Assembly (NCBI GenBank): GCA_035517115.1
Contig: DATIZL010000020.1
Span: 1-63,289, forward strand
Source: Hyphomicrobium_A sp035517115
GTDB taxonomy: Bacteria; Pseudomonadota; Alphaproteobacteria; Rhizobiales; Hyphomicrobiaceae
Direction: 5' to 3'
DNA: 63,289 bases
Below, piece after piece: positions 43,400-52,086 of this stretch (positions are counted from its first letter, which is position 1; every line of letters begins with the position of its first letter). The position numbers were made by a program, and so were the translations under genes. The notes beneath the pieces were generated by a model that saw nothing but the letters and a program-made list of their open reading frames with translations, did no database searches and had not been told where the DNA came from.

Positions 43400-43443
43400 G
43401 TGTTTCTGGAGGCGCCCTGGAAACGCGGGCGGGCCAACCTTCC

Positions 43444-43788
43444 CTAGGCTCCCGAGGCCTTGGTCTCGGCCGCGCCGAGCCAGCCCTCCCAGTTGGCGGT
43501 GGTCCAACCCGACAGGCGGCGCCAGTCGAAGGTGTAGCCGAGCCGCTTTCTCGCGATGACGCCGGCGACGTAGTCGAACGCCGCGTCGAGGTCCCTACCG
43601 GGCGGGCGCTTGGCCATGGCGGCCGCCAGCTTGCGGATGACGGTTTCCTCGTCCTGCGTGAGCTGGAACCGGACGCCGCTCAAGTTGTCGAACACCCAAG
43701 GCCGCGTTCCCGAACGCCACCGGTGCGGAGCCTTGAGGCTGATCGCCGCTTTACGCAACAAGCTCGGAGCTTCGTATTTGAATCGCAT
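43444..43788 (-). CDS. Hypothetical cytosolic protein, 114 aa
   Basis: The protein has no signal or membrane segment. It begins with a basic region (MRFKYEAPSLLRKAAISLKA) and continues FQLTQDEETVIRKLAAAMAK, then a helical Arg/Trp-rich part (DWRRLSGWTTANWEGWLG). A strong terminator follows it, and the third codon positions are GC-rich. I recognise no family. Confidence 0.6.
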   Translation of the reverse strand: MRFKYEAPSLLRKAAISLKAPHRWRSGTRPWVFDNLSGVRFQLTQDEETVIRKLAAAMAKRPPGRDLDAAFDYVAGVIARKRLGYTFDWRRLSGWTTANWEGWLGAAETKASGA

Positions 43789-44143
43789 CGCCGACCCCCG
43801 TCGAGCTGAAGTGAAGTGCCCGCTTGGGGGAGTAGATGACTGACAAGATGGGCGATTCGTGGGCTCGTATGCTCAGGTCATGCAATTCGGCTGCGAGCGG
43901 CGCGCGGATCTTGCGGGAACCGGCTGCGGCGAATGTCGTTGGCCCCTTCGCGCCATCACTCAAGCAGGGGTGCGGGATCACCGCGGCGCGGAGCTAGCTT
44001 ATGCGCTGCCGGAATATGCTTATCGATATACCGAAGTTCGCAGCGGCGCCCCCCGGTGCTATCTTAGTTAGCATTGGGAGAGGGGATCCTGGACACTGCT
44101 CCTTAGGGAGGAAGCGATGAGGATCCAGAAGCTTGTACGCCTA
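43789..44143. other. 355-bp intergenic region, nothing recognised
   Basis: Short open frames here have no codon bias, ribosome binding site or family resemblance. It separates the hypothetical gene at 43444 from the pseudogene fragment on its right. A GGGAGGAAG stretch at 44106-44114 precedes an ATG at 44117, but that frame is an Arg-rich antisense of the fragment. Confidence 0.4.
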
Positions 44144-44344
44144 CACCGCGCCAAACGCGTACGCCATGCTCGCGACGATCAGCGCGATCTCACCGCCCAT
44201 CAGCAAGCCGTTCTGTCCGCCGCCGTTTCCGACGAGCGCCACAACGCCTGGGCGCTCGAGATGCTCGGGCGGCGGAACGCGGTTGCGCGCTGGCGCGGCC
44301 AGCCAGGGTGCTCCGTTCGCGAGGTCATAATGGCCCTCGACGCC
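44144..44344 (-). pseudogene. Fragment of an EamA/DMT-family transporter gene
   Basis: Between two in-frame TAG codons (44345-44347 and 44141-44143) the minus strand reads a 67-residue stretch without a start. Its later half, PGVVALVGNGGG...GEIALIVASMAYAFGAV, fits the end of one EamA repeat and the next helix (pattern GVVLLVGP...G-x-LLALLAALSYALGAVYA). The stop falls where homologues read VYA. This looks like a decayed remnant, and it shares its frame with the gene just upstream. Assignment is by pattern memory and needs a search. Confidence 0.4.
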
Positions 44345-44605
44345 CTACCGGCGTGAGCTGGAGCGCCGTGTCGCCTTTTGCGGCGCCTTCGAGCGCGCCC
44401 TCTTCTCGAGGTGCGCCGCAAGCTCGTTGACGAGCTCGGTGTCGAGCAGCGGGGCCTGCCGATCGGCGGGCCGGTCGGGGACGAGCGCCGTCGGCTCGCC
44501 GATGGTCACCGGGTCGCTCGCCGGGAAGGTTTGCTTCAGCGCCTCGTCGAGCTGCTGCTCGAGCTCGGCGCGCGTTGGCTTTTGATCGCCCGATGGCTTT
44601 GGCAT
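44345..44605 (-). CDS. Small hypothetical protein with FPASDP motif, 86 aa
   Basis: The protein (MPKPSGDQKPTRAELEQQLD, then EALKQTFPASDPVTIGEPTA) contains the E-x-x-x-x-T-F-P-A-S-D-P motif seen in a widespread class of short, uncharacterised alphaproteobacterial proteins. The C-terminus is strongly basic (RARSKAPQKATRRSSSRR), which could bind nucleic acid or membranes. ATG 44605 fits the family start; upstream in-frame codons read through an intergenic stretch. Function is unknown. Confidence 0.72.
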   Translation of the reverse strand: MPKPSGDQKPTRAELEQQLDEALKQTFPASDPVTIGEPTALVPDRPADRQAPLLDTELVNELAAHLEKRARSKAPQKATRRSSSRR

Positions 44606-44784
44606 TTCCGTCACCCTGGTATTGCAAATGGGAAACGCCGGCCAGCCGTTCCAGACCCACCACGCCGATATCCTATCGGTGCCCTTGGCGATCAATTGAA
44701 TAAATAGCGCAAGCCGCCGTCAAAGGAGACTTTAGGGCGCCGCTGGAAAGCTGAACGCACCGTTGCCGTAGCCTCGGTCACGCC

Positions 44785-45120
44785 ATGGCGCGAGCCCACG
44801 TCCGACAACTGCCGCCGTCCGCCGAACAGAATCTTTCGGAGCGGCGCGTGTTTGCCCGGCAGAAGACGCGATGGGACGCCGTCCTCTACGTGCACGGACG
44901 CTTCCAGAACATCATCATTCACAACATCTCGCGCAGCGGCATGAAGCTCAAGAACGCGTTCGGCCTGGTGCCGGGCGATGTGGTGTCGGTGGAGCTTGTG
45001 TCCCACCGCATCTTCGATGGCACGGTCGTTTGGTCGGTGGCGCCCTACACGGGCATCGCCTTCACGGAGTTCCTCGAGGAGGACGATCCCATTCTCGCCG
45101 GCGTCCGCTGGCTGTCGTGA
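44785..45120 (+). CDS. PilZ-domain protein
   Basis: The 111-residue protein has the PilZ layout: an Arg-rich entry (SERRVFARQKTRWDAVLYV) and the N-x-S-x-x-G motif (HNISRSGMKLK). Beta strands follow (GDVVSVELVSHRIFDGTVVW), ending GIAFTEF. PilZ domains bind cyclic di-GMP through R-x3-R and [DN]-x-S-x-x-G. The second motif is clear; the Arg motif is RRVFAR. It is probably a stand-alone c-di-GMP effector in the cytosol; the partner is unknown. Confidence 0.88.
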   Translation: MARAHVRQLPPSAEQNLSERRVFARQKTRWDAVLYVHGRFQNIIIHNISRSGMKLKNAFGLVPGDVVSVELVSHRIFDGTVVWSVAPYTGIAFTEFLEEDDPILAGVRWLS

Positions 45121-45156
45121 GGAGCGGCCGCTCGCGCTCGCTCAATCCGGGCAGCG

Positions 45157-47048
45157 TTAGCCGCCCTCCAGCTCCTCGCGCAGGATCTCGAGCTCGAGCC
45201 ATCGCTCCTCGGCGGCGGCGAGCTCGGCTTGCACGGCAGCGAGCCGGACGGAGGTCTGCGTGAACGCCTTCGGGTCGCGCGCATAGAGGCCGGGATCGTC
45301 GAGGGCTCCTTGTAGTGAGCGCACGTGCTCGTGCAGTCGCGCGATCTCAGCGGGGAGGGTCTTGAGCGCGTGCTTCTCGTGAAAGCTCAAGCGCCGCTTG
45401 GCGCCCTTTGCGGCTTGCGCCGGCCCGGATGGGGCTTTGTCGGGCGTCCTGGTCTTGGAGGCAGCACGGCCGGCCGGAGCGGCGCCGCGCTGCGCCAGCA
45501 TGTCGGTGTAGCCGCCGGCGTACTCGGTCCAGCGTCCGTCGCCCTCGGGCGCGACGACGGCGTGCACCACGCGGTCGAGGAAGTCGCGGTCGTGGCTGAT
45601 CAGCAGCACCGTGCCGGCGTAGTCGCCGAGAATCTCCTCGAGCACGTCGAGCGTCTCCATGTCGAGATCGTTGGTCGGCTCGTCCAGCACCAGCACGTTC
45701 GAGGGCTTGGCCAGCGCACGCGCCAGCATGAGGCGGCCGCGCTCTCCCCCCGACAGCACGCTGAGCGGTGTTCTTGCCTGCTCGGCCTCGAACAGGAAAT
45801 CCTTCATGTAGGCGATGACGTGCCTTGACCGCCCGCCGACGTCGACGTGGTCGCCGCGCCCGCCCGTGAGCGCCTCGCGCAGCGTCCAATCGGGGTTGAG
45901 GCTGTCGCGGCTCTGCTCCAGCGTCGCCATCTCGATGCGGGCGCCGAGCTTGACCTCGCCCTCGTCGGGGGCGAGCTGGCCCGTGAGCAAGTTGACGAGG
46001 GTCGTCTTGCCGCTGCCGTTGGGGCCGACGATGCCGATGCTGTCGCCGCGCATGACGCGCATGGAGAACTTGTCGACGATCTTGCGCGCGCCGAACGTTT
46101 TCGAGATTGCCTTGGCGTCGATGACGAGCGCGCCCGACTTCTCCGCTTGAGCCGCCTCGATCGTCGCCTTGCCGGCGGCCGCGCGATGCTCGCGGCGCCG
46201 CTGCCGCAGCGCGGCGAGCTCGGCCATGCGCCGCACGTTGCGCTTGCGCCGCGCCGTCACGCCATAGCGCACCCAATGCTCCTCGGCGACGATCTTGCGG
46301 TCGAGCTTGTGCTGCTGCATCTCCTCCTCGGCCAGCGTCTCGTCGCGCCAAGCTTCGAAGGCGGAGAAGCCGAGCTCGATGCGGCGCGCCTTCCCACGGT
46401 CGAGCCAGACGGTCGTGCGCGTCAGGTTTTCAAGGAAGCGGCGGTCGTGGCTGATGAGCACGAGTGCGCTGCGCGAAGCCGCCAGCGTCGCTTCGAGCCA
46501 CTCGATCGCCGGCAGGTCGAGGTGGTTCGTGGGCTCATCGAGCAAGAGGATGTCGGGGGCCGGCGCCAGCACGTGCGCGAGCGCGGCGCGGCGCGCTTCC
46601 CCGCCGGACAAATGCGCCGGGTCCTCCGTGCCGGTGAGGCCGAGCCGGTGAGGCCGAGCTGCGCGAGCAGATAGCGCGCCTGGTGCGGGTCGTCGCTGGG
46701 GTTGAGGCCCGCCTCGACGTAGGCGAGCGTCGTCGCGTATCGGGAGAGGTCCGGCTCCTGCGCCAGGTAGCGCACGCAAGCGCCGGGCTGCACGAAACGC
46801 GAGCCGCGATCGGGCTCGATCAGGCCCGCGGCGATCTTCAGAAGCGTCGACTTGCCCGAGCCGTTGCGCCCGACGAGGCCAACGCGCTCTCCGGCGGAGA
46901 CGGAAAGATCGACGCCGTCGAGCAGCGGCGTGCTCCCGAACGTGAGCGCGACGTCGCTGAGCTGGATCAAGGGCGGCATGGGCGGAGCGGATGCGGGCTG
47001 GGCCGTTGCGGGAGGCGTCTTCTTGGGGTGCAGAGGCGCATCCGTCAA
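45157..47048 (-). pseudogene. uup: ABC-F ATPase Uup, frameshifted by a 14-bp tandem duplication
   Basis: Two overlapping frames together encode a full ABC-F protein. The first (47048 down to the shift) has Walker A GLVGRNGSGKSTLLK and ends ...YLLAQLGLTG. The second continues TEDPAHLSGGEARRAALAHV, LLLDEPTNHLDLP, the linker, a second Walker A GIVGPNGSGKTT, LSGGERGR, VLVLDEPTNDLDMETL, and the C-terminal coiled coil of Uup. The frames are split exactly at a perfect 14-bp tandem repeat (46631-46658). Removing one copy gives an uninterrupted reading frame of about 625 codons. As written, the N-terminal product runs out of frame to 46422. ABC-F proteins act on ribosomes or branched DNA. It may be a true mutation, a reversible slippage allele or an assembly error. 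Confidence 0.85.
46631..46658. repeat. Perfect 14-bp tandem duplication inside uup
   Basis: CCGGTGAGGCCGAG occurs twice in direct succession (46631-46644 and 46645-46658). Because 14 is not a multiple of three, it shifts the uup reading frame. It is a slipped-strand type duplication. Confidence 0.95.
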
Positions 47049-47238
47049 TCATAGCGGGGGCGCATGGATTTCAGAGGCAACTGGCGCCGCGCCCGTCCTC
47101 GCCGACGGCAGCCTGTCCGTCCACGGTCGTGTTTGGCGGCGACAGCTACGGCCGCTAAGCTCTATCTTCTGAGCACCGTCGCGAACGGCTGCGGGATCCT
47201 CCACCAGCGGCCATTCTCGGTTTATGCAATGCTTGGTC

Positions 47239-47254
47239 GTGAGTGATCGCTCAC
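47239..47254. promoter_or_regulatory. Palindrome upstream of the two-gene cassette
   Basis: GTGAGTGATCGCTCAC is a 16-bp inverted repeat with a single G-T-type mismatch, 38 bp before ATG 47293. It is a candidate operator for the small cassette at 47293-48002. Confidence 0.4.
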
Positions 47255-47292
47255 CTTTGTGGTAAGTCTGTCCCGCACCGGGAGGAAGGGAG

Positions 47293-47547
47293 ATGCAGGA
47301 ACGAATCTATTTTTGGATAGGCGTCACTCTCGCTCTTGTAGGCTTAGGGATGCCGATGGCCTTCCCTCACAGTCCCGCCTGGATTGGCTACGGGATACTC
47401 TCCGCCGGCGTCTTGTGCGGACTGTATGCACTAAGCCTCTGGCGTGGTCATAGCAAGGAACCGGTGAAAGATAGCCAAGCCAAGAATCAACTCAACATCA
47501 AGGGGCACCAGAATACGCTTTCCAGTGTGAAAGTAGGAGATGATTGA
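47293..47547 (+). CDS. Small two-helix membrane protein of an AT-richer cassette
   Basis: The 84-residue protein has two membrane helices (RIYFWIGVTLALVGLGMPMA and WIGYGILSAGVLCGLYALSL) and a cytosolic tail ending AKNQLNIKGHQNTLSSVKVG. The tail motif [NQ]-x-L-N-I-x-G-x-Q-N-T-L-x-x-V-x-V-G-D is repeated in the next protein. A GGAGGAAGGGAG ribosome binding site precedes ATG 47293. Third codon positions are visibly less GC-rich than in neighbouring genes, suggesting recent acquisition. I recognise no family. Confidence 0.7.
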   Translation: MQERIYFWIGVTLALVGLGMPMAFPHSPAWIGYGILSAGVLCGLYALSLWRGHSKEPVKDSQAKNQLNIKGHQNTLSSVKVGDD

Positions 47548-48002
47548 TGTCCGACAAGTCAAAGAACGTACTCAATATTCAGGGCGATCAGAACACGCTC
47601 GCCAACGTTCATGTAGGCGATAATTTTGGGCCTCCGCAACGCCGAATTACCGAAGCTCAAGCACGGGCATTTCGCGTCGCAGCCGACGATGGACAAGGTC
47701 ACGCGATGACCACACGCTGCAATGACAATTCCGCGGAGGCCATTCGGTTCGAGAGAGGACTTCTAGCGATGATTGGTGGAACGCCTGGATGGCGCGCTAC
47801 CAGCCAGGGTCAACTCTTCAATACGCTTCCCCGTGTATCGACGGGTCTCGTTCTGGAGGTTTCAAGAACCGAGCCGCTCAATCCAGCTGCTGAAAGGCTT
47901 TCTTTGGGGCTGGACGCTGCTGGCATCCCACATCGAATTCATCGGGGCCAATGGCGCGAAGACCAAGATATTGCCCGACTCGTAATCGGCGCGAGTTCTT
48001 AG
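47547..48002 (+). CDS. Soluble partner protein sharing the LNIxGxQNTL motif, 151 aa
   Basis: The protein starts with KNVLNIQGDQNTLANVHVGD, the same motif as the tail of the upstream membrane protein. A charged middle follows, and then a domain GLVLEVSRTEPLNPAAERLS continuing with GLDAAGIPHRIHR and ending DIARLVIGASS. The end looks like a small alpha/beta module in which a helix precedes a strand reading L-V-I-G. Stop and start overlap by one base (TGATG), so translation is coupled. No family is recognised. AT-richer codon use sets it apart from uup and rimO on either side. Confidence 0.68.
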   Translation: MSDKSKNVLNIQGDQNTLANVHVGDNFGPPQRRITEAQARAFRVAADDGQGHAMTTRCNDNSAEAIRFERGLLAMIGGTPGWRATSQGQLFNTLPRVSTGLVLEVSRTEPLNPAAERLSLGLDAAGIPHRIHRGQWREDQDIARLVIGASS

Positions 48003-48052
48003 GTCTTCCTGGGCTCGCACCGCTGCCCGCGCCGTGCTAGAGCGCGCGGGCC

Positions 48053-49447
48053 ATGACCATTGCCCAGAAATCGAAGCCGCGGACACCGAAGGCGCCCGCG
48101 GCCAAGCCGGCCCCCGGCAAAGCCACGGTCCGGGGCTCCGCCGCGCCGACCGTCGGCTTCGTCTCCCTCGGCTGCCCCAAGGCGCTCGTCGATTCCGAGC
48201 GCATCCTGACCAAGCTGCGCGCCGAGGGTTATCTGATCGCGCCCGACTACGCCGGCGCCGACGTCGTCGTGGTCAACACCTGCGGCTTCCTCGATTCCGC
48301 CAAGGCCGAGAGCCTCGCGGCCATCGGCGAGGCGATGGCGGAGAACGGCCGCGTCATCGTCACGGGCTGCTTCGGTGTGGAGGAGTCCCGCATCCGTGCC
48401 GAGCACCCGGGCGTGCTGGCCGTCACCGGCCCGCACCGGTACGAAGAGGTCGTCGCCGCCGTGCACGATGCGGTGCCGCCGCTGCATGATCCGTACGTCG
48501 ATCTCGTGCCGCCGGAGGGCCTGCGCCTGACCCCGCGCCACTACGCGTATTTGAAGATTTCCGAGGGCTGCAACAACCGCTGCTCGTTCTGCATCATTCC
48601 GAGCCTGCGCGGCGACTTGAAGAGCCGCCCGTCCGCGCACGTGATGACGGAGGCCGAGCGGCTGGTGAAGGCCGGCGTCAAGGAGCTGCTCGTCATCAGC
48701 CAGGACACGAGCGCGTACGGCCTCGACTTGAAGTACGCCGCGAGCGCGTGGAAGGGCGCAGAGCTGCCCGCGCGCTTCCTCGATCTCTGCTCGGCGCTCG
48801 GCTCCCTCGGGGCCTGGGTGCGCCTGCACTACGTCTATCCCTATCCGCACGTCGATCAGGTCATCCCACTGATGGCCGGGGGCAAGATCCTCCCCTACCT
48901 CGACATCCCCTTCCAGCATGCCTCACCCGCCGTGCTCAAAGCCATGCGCCGTCCTGCGTCGCAAGAGAAGACGCTCGAGCGCCTGTCGGCCTGGCGCGCG
49001 ATCTGCCCCGACATCGCCATCCGCTCGACCTTCATCGTCGGCTTCCCCGGCGAGACGGAGGCGGATTTTGAGTTGCTGCTCGACTGGCTGCGCGAAGCGA
49101 GGCTCGCCCGCGTCGGCTGCTTCCGCTACGAGCCCGTCGCAGGGGCGAAGGCGAATGAGCTGCCCGGCGCCGTGCCGGACGAGGTCAAGGACGAGCGCTG
49201 GCACCGCTTCATGGCGGTGGCGCAGGAGGTGAGCGCGGCGCGGCTTTCAGGTCTGGTCGGCCATGAGATCGAGGTGATCGTCGATGAGGTCGACGCGGAG
49301 GGCGCGCTGGCGCGCTCGCAGTGGGACGCGCCCGAGATCGACGGCTCGGTGTTCCTCAACGGCGACACCGGCTTGAAGCCCGGCGACATCGTAAAGGCCC
49401 GCGTCGCCCATGCCGACGAGTACGATCTGTGGGCCGAGCGCGGCTAG
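48053..49447 (+). CDS. rimO: Ribosomal protein S12 methylthiotransferase RimO
   Basis: The 464-residue radical-SAM enzyme methylthiolates the beta-carbon of a conserved Asp of ribosomal protein S12. It has the N-terminal UPF0004 domain with cluster cysteines in SLGCPKALVDSE, VVNTCGFLDSA and VTGCFGVEE. The radical-SAM CxxxCxxC is in SEGCNNRCSFCIIP, and a C-terminal TRAM-like domain (about 395-460) is present. IGF-type segments TFIVGFPGETEADF and YPYPHVDQVIP are typical of RimO rather than MiaB. A basic extension of about 30 residues precedes the core. Confidence 0.95.
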   Translation: MTIAQKSKPRTPKAPAAKPAPGKATVRGSAAPTVGFVSLGCPKALVDSERILTKLRAEGYLIAPDYAGADVVVVNTCGFLDSAKAESLAAIGEAMAENGRVIVTGCFGVEESRIRAEHPGVLAVTGPHRYEEVVAAVHDAVPPLHDPYVDLVPPEGLRLTPRHYAYLKISEGCNNRCSFCIIPSLRGDLKSRPSAHVMTEAERLVKAGVKELLVISQDTSAYGLDLKYAASAWKGAELPARFLDLCSALGSLGAWVRLHYVYPYPHVDQVIPLMAGGKILPYLDIPFQHASPAVLKAMRRPASQEKTLERLSAWRAICPDIAIRSTFIVGFPGETEADFELLLDWLREARLARVGCFRYEPVAGAKANELPGAVPDEVKDERWHRFMAVAQEVSAARLSGLVGHEIEVIVDEVDAEGALARSQWDAPEIDGSVFLNGDTGLKPGDIVKARVAHADEYDLWAERG

Positions 49448-49539
49448 GCTTTTCACGCGGGTAAAGCCCCGCGTGTCGCCGAAAACCAGGCGATCGGGCT
49501 GAAATATATAGAGAGCGGCAGGGAGAACCGGGGCCGTGC

Positions 49540-51564
49540 ATGGCGCCCGGCCAGGTCAGCGATAAATTTTGCCATGATTCAGCTAGAGCTTGCGCCCGTG
49601 GTTATGGCAGGCGAGAGGCATTGGGGGCTCGATTGATTCCTGCACGCCAGATTTCGGTTTCGATGCTGATCGCGGGGGCGTTTTGCGCCTCGCTCCTCTC
49701 CGCGAGCGGCGCGCGGGCGAAGGATGCGGCCTCCAGCTGCGAGAACCCCGCCGAGCTTGCGGTCCTGATTTCTCCCGTCGGCCCGTGGAAGGGCGCGCCC
49801 TTGCGCGTCGTCTTCGCGGCGGAAAAGGCCGCCGACGGCGAGCTGTCGCTGATTGCGCCCGACGGCACCGCCGCCGCCAAGACGGCTGAGCGCCACGGCG
49901 GTCCGCCCTATTTCTGGTTTGCGGAGGTGCCGGCACCCGCCGCGGGAACGTGGCACGCCACGCTCGTGCGCAAAGGCGTGGCGGGCGAGTGCGCTACCGT
50001 CACGCGCGACATTCCTGTAGCCGCCGCGCAGCCCGCGGGCCCGCGTGCGGTGTCGGGCAGCGTCTGGCCGATCCGCGATTCCTGGAACCGCGGGACGGAG
50101 AACTTGTACTCCGCGTGGATCGAGAAGCTGTTCGACGCCCCGGTCGAGGACGCGCTGTCGTGGAAGGCGCTGCACGAGGGCCTGCGCGACCAATCGCGCA
50201 ATTTCCTGTTCAACCATCTGGGCCTCGCCGAGGACGAGAAGAAGCTCGTCTATCAGCCCGACTGCGCCGACCTTCCCTACTTCTTGCGCGCCTACTTCGC
50301 GTTCAAGATGGGGCTGCCCTACGGCTACTCGAAGTGCGGCCGCGGCAGCGGCGGCCAGCCGCCTAGGTGCACCCAGTGGTGGAACATTATGAACGAGGAG
50401 CCCTCGACCGCTTCGCCGCCGCAAAAGGGTGCGCCCGGCGGCCTGTTCGGGGTGTTCGGCGAGCCGGTCGCGGCCCAATCGGTCAGGCTTCCCCCGCGGC
50501 CGTCGGGGCTCGTGCCGGGCTTCGGCTACTACGTGCGCACGACGGTCGCCAACGCCGTGCATTCGGGTAACGGTCGCACGGCCCTGGCCGACGACAACAC
50601 CGATTATTATCCCGTCACGCTGACGCAGGAGACGCTGCGCCCCGGCACCATCTACGCCGACCCCTACGGGCACGTGCTGGTGCTCGCCAAGCGCATCGCG
50701 CAGACACCTGACGCGGCTGGTGTCTTCCTCGCCGTCGACGGCCAGCCCGACGGTACGGTCGCGCGCAAGCGCTTCTGGCGCGGCAACTTCCTCTACGCGC
50801 AGGAGCCGTCGTCGGGACCGGGCTTCAAGCGCTTCCGGCCGATTGTCCTGGCCAAGGCCGGCGGCTTGCGGCGGCTCACCAATGAGGAGATCGCCAAGGA
50901 TTCCCAGTACGCCGACTTCTCGCTCGAGCAGTCGAAGCTCGGGGTCGAGGACTTCTACGACCGCATGGATGACGTGATGTCGCCGGCCCCGCTCGACCCC
51001 GTGCGCGCGCTGAAGGAGGCCATCACCTCGCTCGAGGAGCAGGCCAAGACGCGCGTGAACTCGGTCGAGAACGGGCGCAAGTACCAGGGGCCCGAGGTCG
51101 CCATACCGGATGGCCCGTCGATTTTCGAGACGACGGGGGCATGGGAGGACTTCGCGACGCCCTCGCGCGATTTGCGCCTTCTGATCGCGATCGACGTGGT
51201 GCGCACCTTCCCCGACCGCGTGGCGCGCCGGCCCGAGCGCTACGCGATGCCGAAGGACAAGAGCGTCGCCGACGTGAAGGCCGAGCTCGAGAAGGTGCTG
51301 GCCGCCGAGCTCGCTACGCGCAAGTTCACCTATACGCGCAGCGACGGCTCACAGTGGACCCTCGCGCTCAAAGACATGATCGACCGCATGGTTCCGCTCG
51401 AGATGGCCTACAACGTCAACGATTGCGTGGAGCTGAGATGGGGCGCGCCGGAGAAGAGCGAGGAGGCGGCCACCTGCAAGCGGCACGCGCCCGGCGCGCA
51501 GCGCGCCAAGATGGCCGAGTACCGCGCGTGGTTCCACGAGCGCCGCCGCCCCGCACGCGACTAG
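49540..51564 (+). CDS. Large secreted protein, possible transglutaminase/papain-like fold
   Basis: The 674-residue product has an N-terminal hydrophobic leader (about 32-60, ISVSMLIAGAFCASLLSASG) and a large periplasmic body. A Cys in QPDCADLPYFLRAYFAFKMG followed at distance by a His in DPYGHVLVLAKRI is reminiscent of the Cys-His order of papain/transglutaminase-like enzymes. The Asp or Asn third residue is not assignable. The C-terminal third is helical. Start is uncertain: ATG 49540, TTG 49633 or ATG 49663 (signal-peptide start). Family not recognised. Confidence 0.72.
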   Translation: MAPGQVSDKFCHDSARACARGYGRREALGARLIPARQISVSMLIAGAFCASLLSASGARAKDAASSCENPAELAVLISPVGPWKGAPLRVVFAAEKAADGELSLIAPDGTAAAKTAERHGGPPYFWFAEVPAPAAGTWHATLVRKGVAGECATVTRDIPVAAAQPAGPRAVSGSVWPIRDSWNRGTENLYSAWIEKLFDAPVEDALSWKALHEGLRDQSRNFLFNHLGLAEDEKKLVYQPDCADLPYFLRAYFAFKMGLPYGYSKCGRGSGGQPPRCTQWWNIMNEEPSTASPPQKGAPGGLFGVFGEPVAAQSVRLPPRPSGLVPGFGYYVRTTVANAVHSGNGRTALADDNTDYYPVTLTQETLRPGTIYADPYGHVLVLAKRIAQTPDAAGVFLAVDGQPDGTVARKRFWRGNFLYAQEPSSGPGFKRFRPIVLAKAGGLRRLTNEEIAKDSQYADFSLEQSKLGVEDFYDRMDDVMSPAPLDPVRALKEAITSLEEQAKTRVNSVENGRKYQGPEVAIPDGPSIFETTGAWEDFATPSRDLRLLIAIDVVRTFPDRVARRPERYAMPKDKSVADVKAELEKVLAAELATRKFTYTRSDGSQWTLALKDMIDRMVPLEMAYNVNDCVELRWGAPEKSEEAATCKRHAPGAQRAKMAEYRAWFHERRRPARD

Positions 51565-51668
51565 CGTCGTCGGGCCTTGTGACATTGGCGACACGGGTTC
51601 CAGCCAAACCTTAGGGTGCGCCACGGCTTCCGCTTCACCGCGTTCCTGACCCGCGCGATGTTGCTTGA

Positions 51669-52049
51669 ATGAGTGCCGGGCGTAGATTTCGCAGTATGTG
51701 GGCGGCCCTCGGTGTCGTTGCCCTTTTGGGGAACGTCATCGCAAGCGCTTTTTGCTGCGCACCCTCTCTTGCACGAAAGAGCGAAATCTTCGACCCCGTG
51801 CTCGGCGCCATTCCGCTGTGCTCCAGCGATTTGGGCACGTCTGGCGGCAAGCAGCCGAAAGAGTCGAAGCACCACTGTCCCGTTTGCCTCTCCGCGCCGA
51901 GCAAGGCTCTCGCTGCCGCTCCGCTCGCTTTGCCGCTTGCCGCCCCCACCTTCCTTTACGCGAGCGCGACCGGCAGAGATGTCTTCGCCATTGAAGGCGT
52001 CCTGAGGCTCGGTGGCCTCGGTAGCCGCGCACCTCCATTCCCCGTCTAA
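51669..52049 (+). CDS. DUF2946-like membrane or secreted protein
   Basis: The 126-residue protein has a hydrophobic N-terminus (MWAALGVVALLGNVIASAFC) and the motif HHCPVCLSA (about 68-76). A second hydrophobic stretch (AAAPLALPLAAPTFLYASA) follows. This C-P-x-C motif between two hydrophobic parts is the pattern of DUF2946 proteins, often found beside copper or metal uptake and efflux genes. The following gene encodes a His-rich outer-membrane channel-like protein 37 bp away on the same strand, which supports a metal-linked operon. Confidence 0.72.
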   Translation: MSAGRRFRSMWAALGVVALLGNVIASAFCCAPSLARKSEIFDPVLGAIPLCSSDLGTSGGKQPKESKHHCPVCLSAPSKALAAAPLALPLAAPTFLYASATGRDVFAIEGVLRLGGLGSRAPPFPV

Positions 52050-52086
52050 GCAGAAGCGCACGCCTTCATCAGTAACGGGGAGTACC

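Larger units (their letters stand above)
43042..43443. other. 402-bp intergenic region with operator, possible sRNA promoter and terminator
   Basis: No open frame here looks coding. It holds the palindrome at 43109-43124 and a TTGACA hexamer at about 43242, with no strong -10. A strong hairpin at 43372-43399 closes it on the right. A short RNA transcribed rightward from about 43270 to 43400 is possible but unsupported. Confidence 0.35.

Noticed and set aside
44117..44356. Plus-strand frame of 79 codons with a good ribosome binding site (GGGAGGAAG)
   Set aside because: Its translation is Arg-rich and unlike a folded protein, and it is antisense to the EamA-like fragment, which reads better on the minus strand. 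The binding-site match may be chance.
49454..49475. Hairpin CACGCGGG/CCCCGCGTG after rimO as a terminator
   Set aside because: The stem is convincing, but no T-run follows it on the plus strand, so I did not list it as a terminator.
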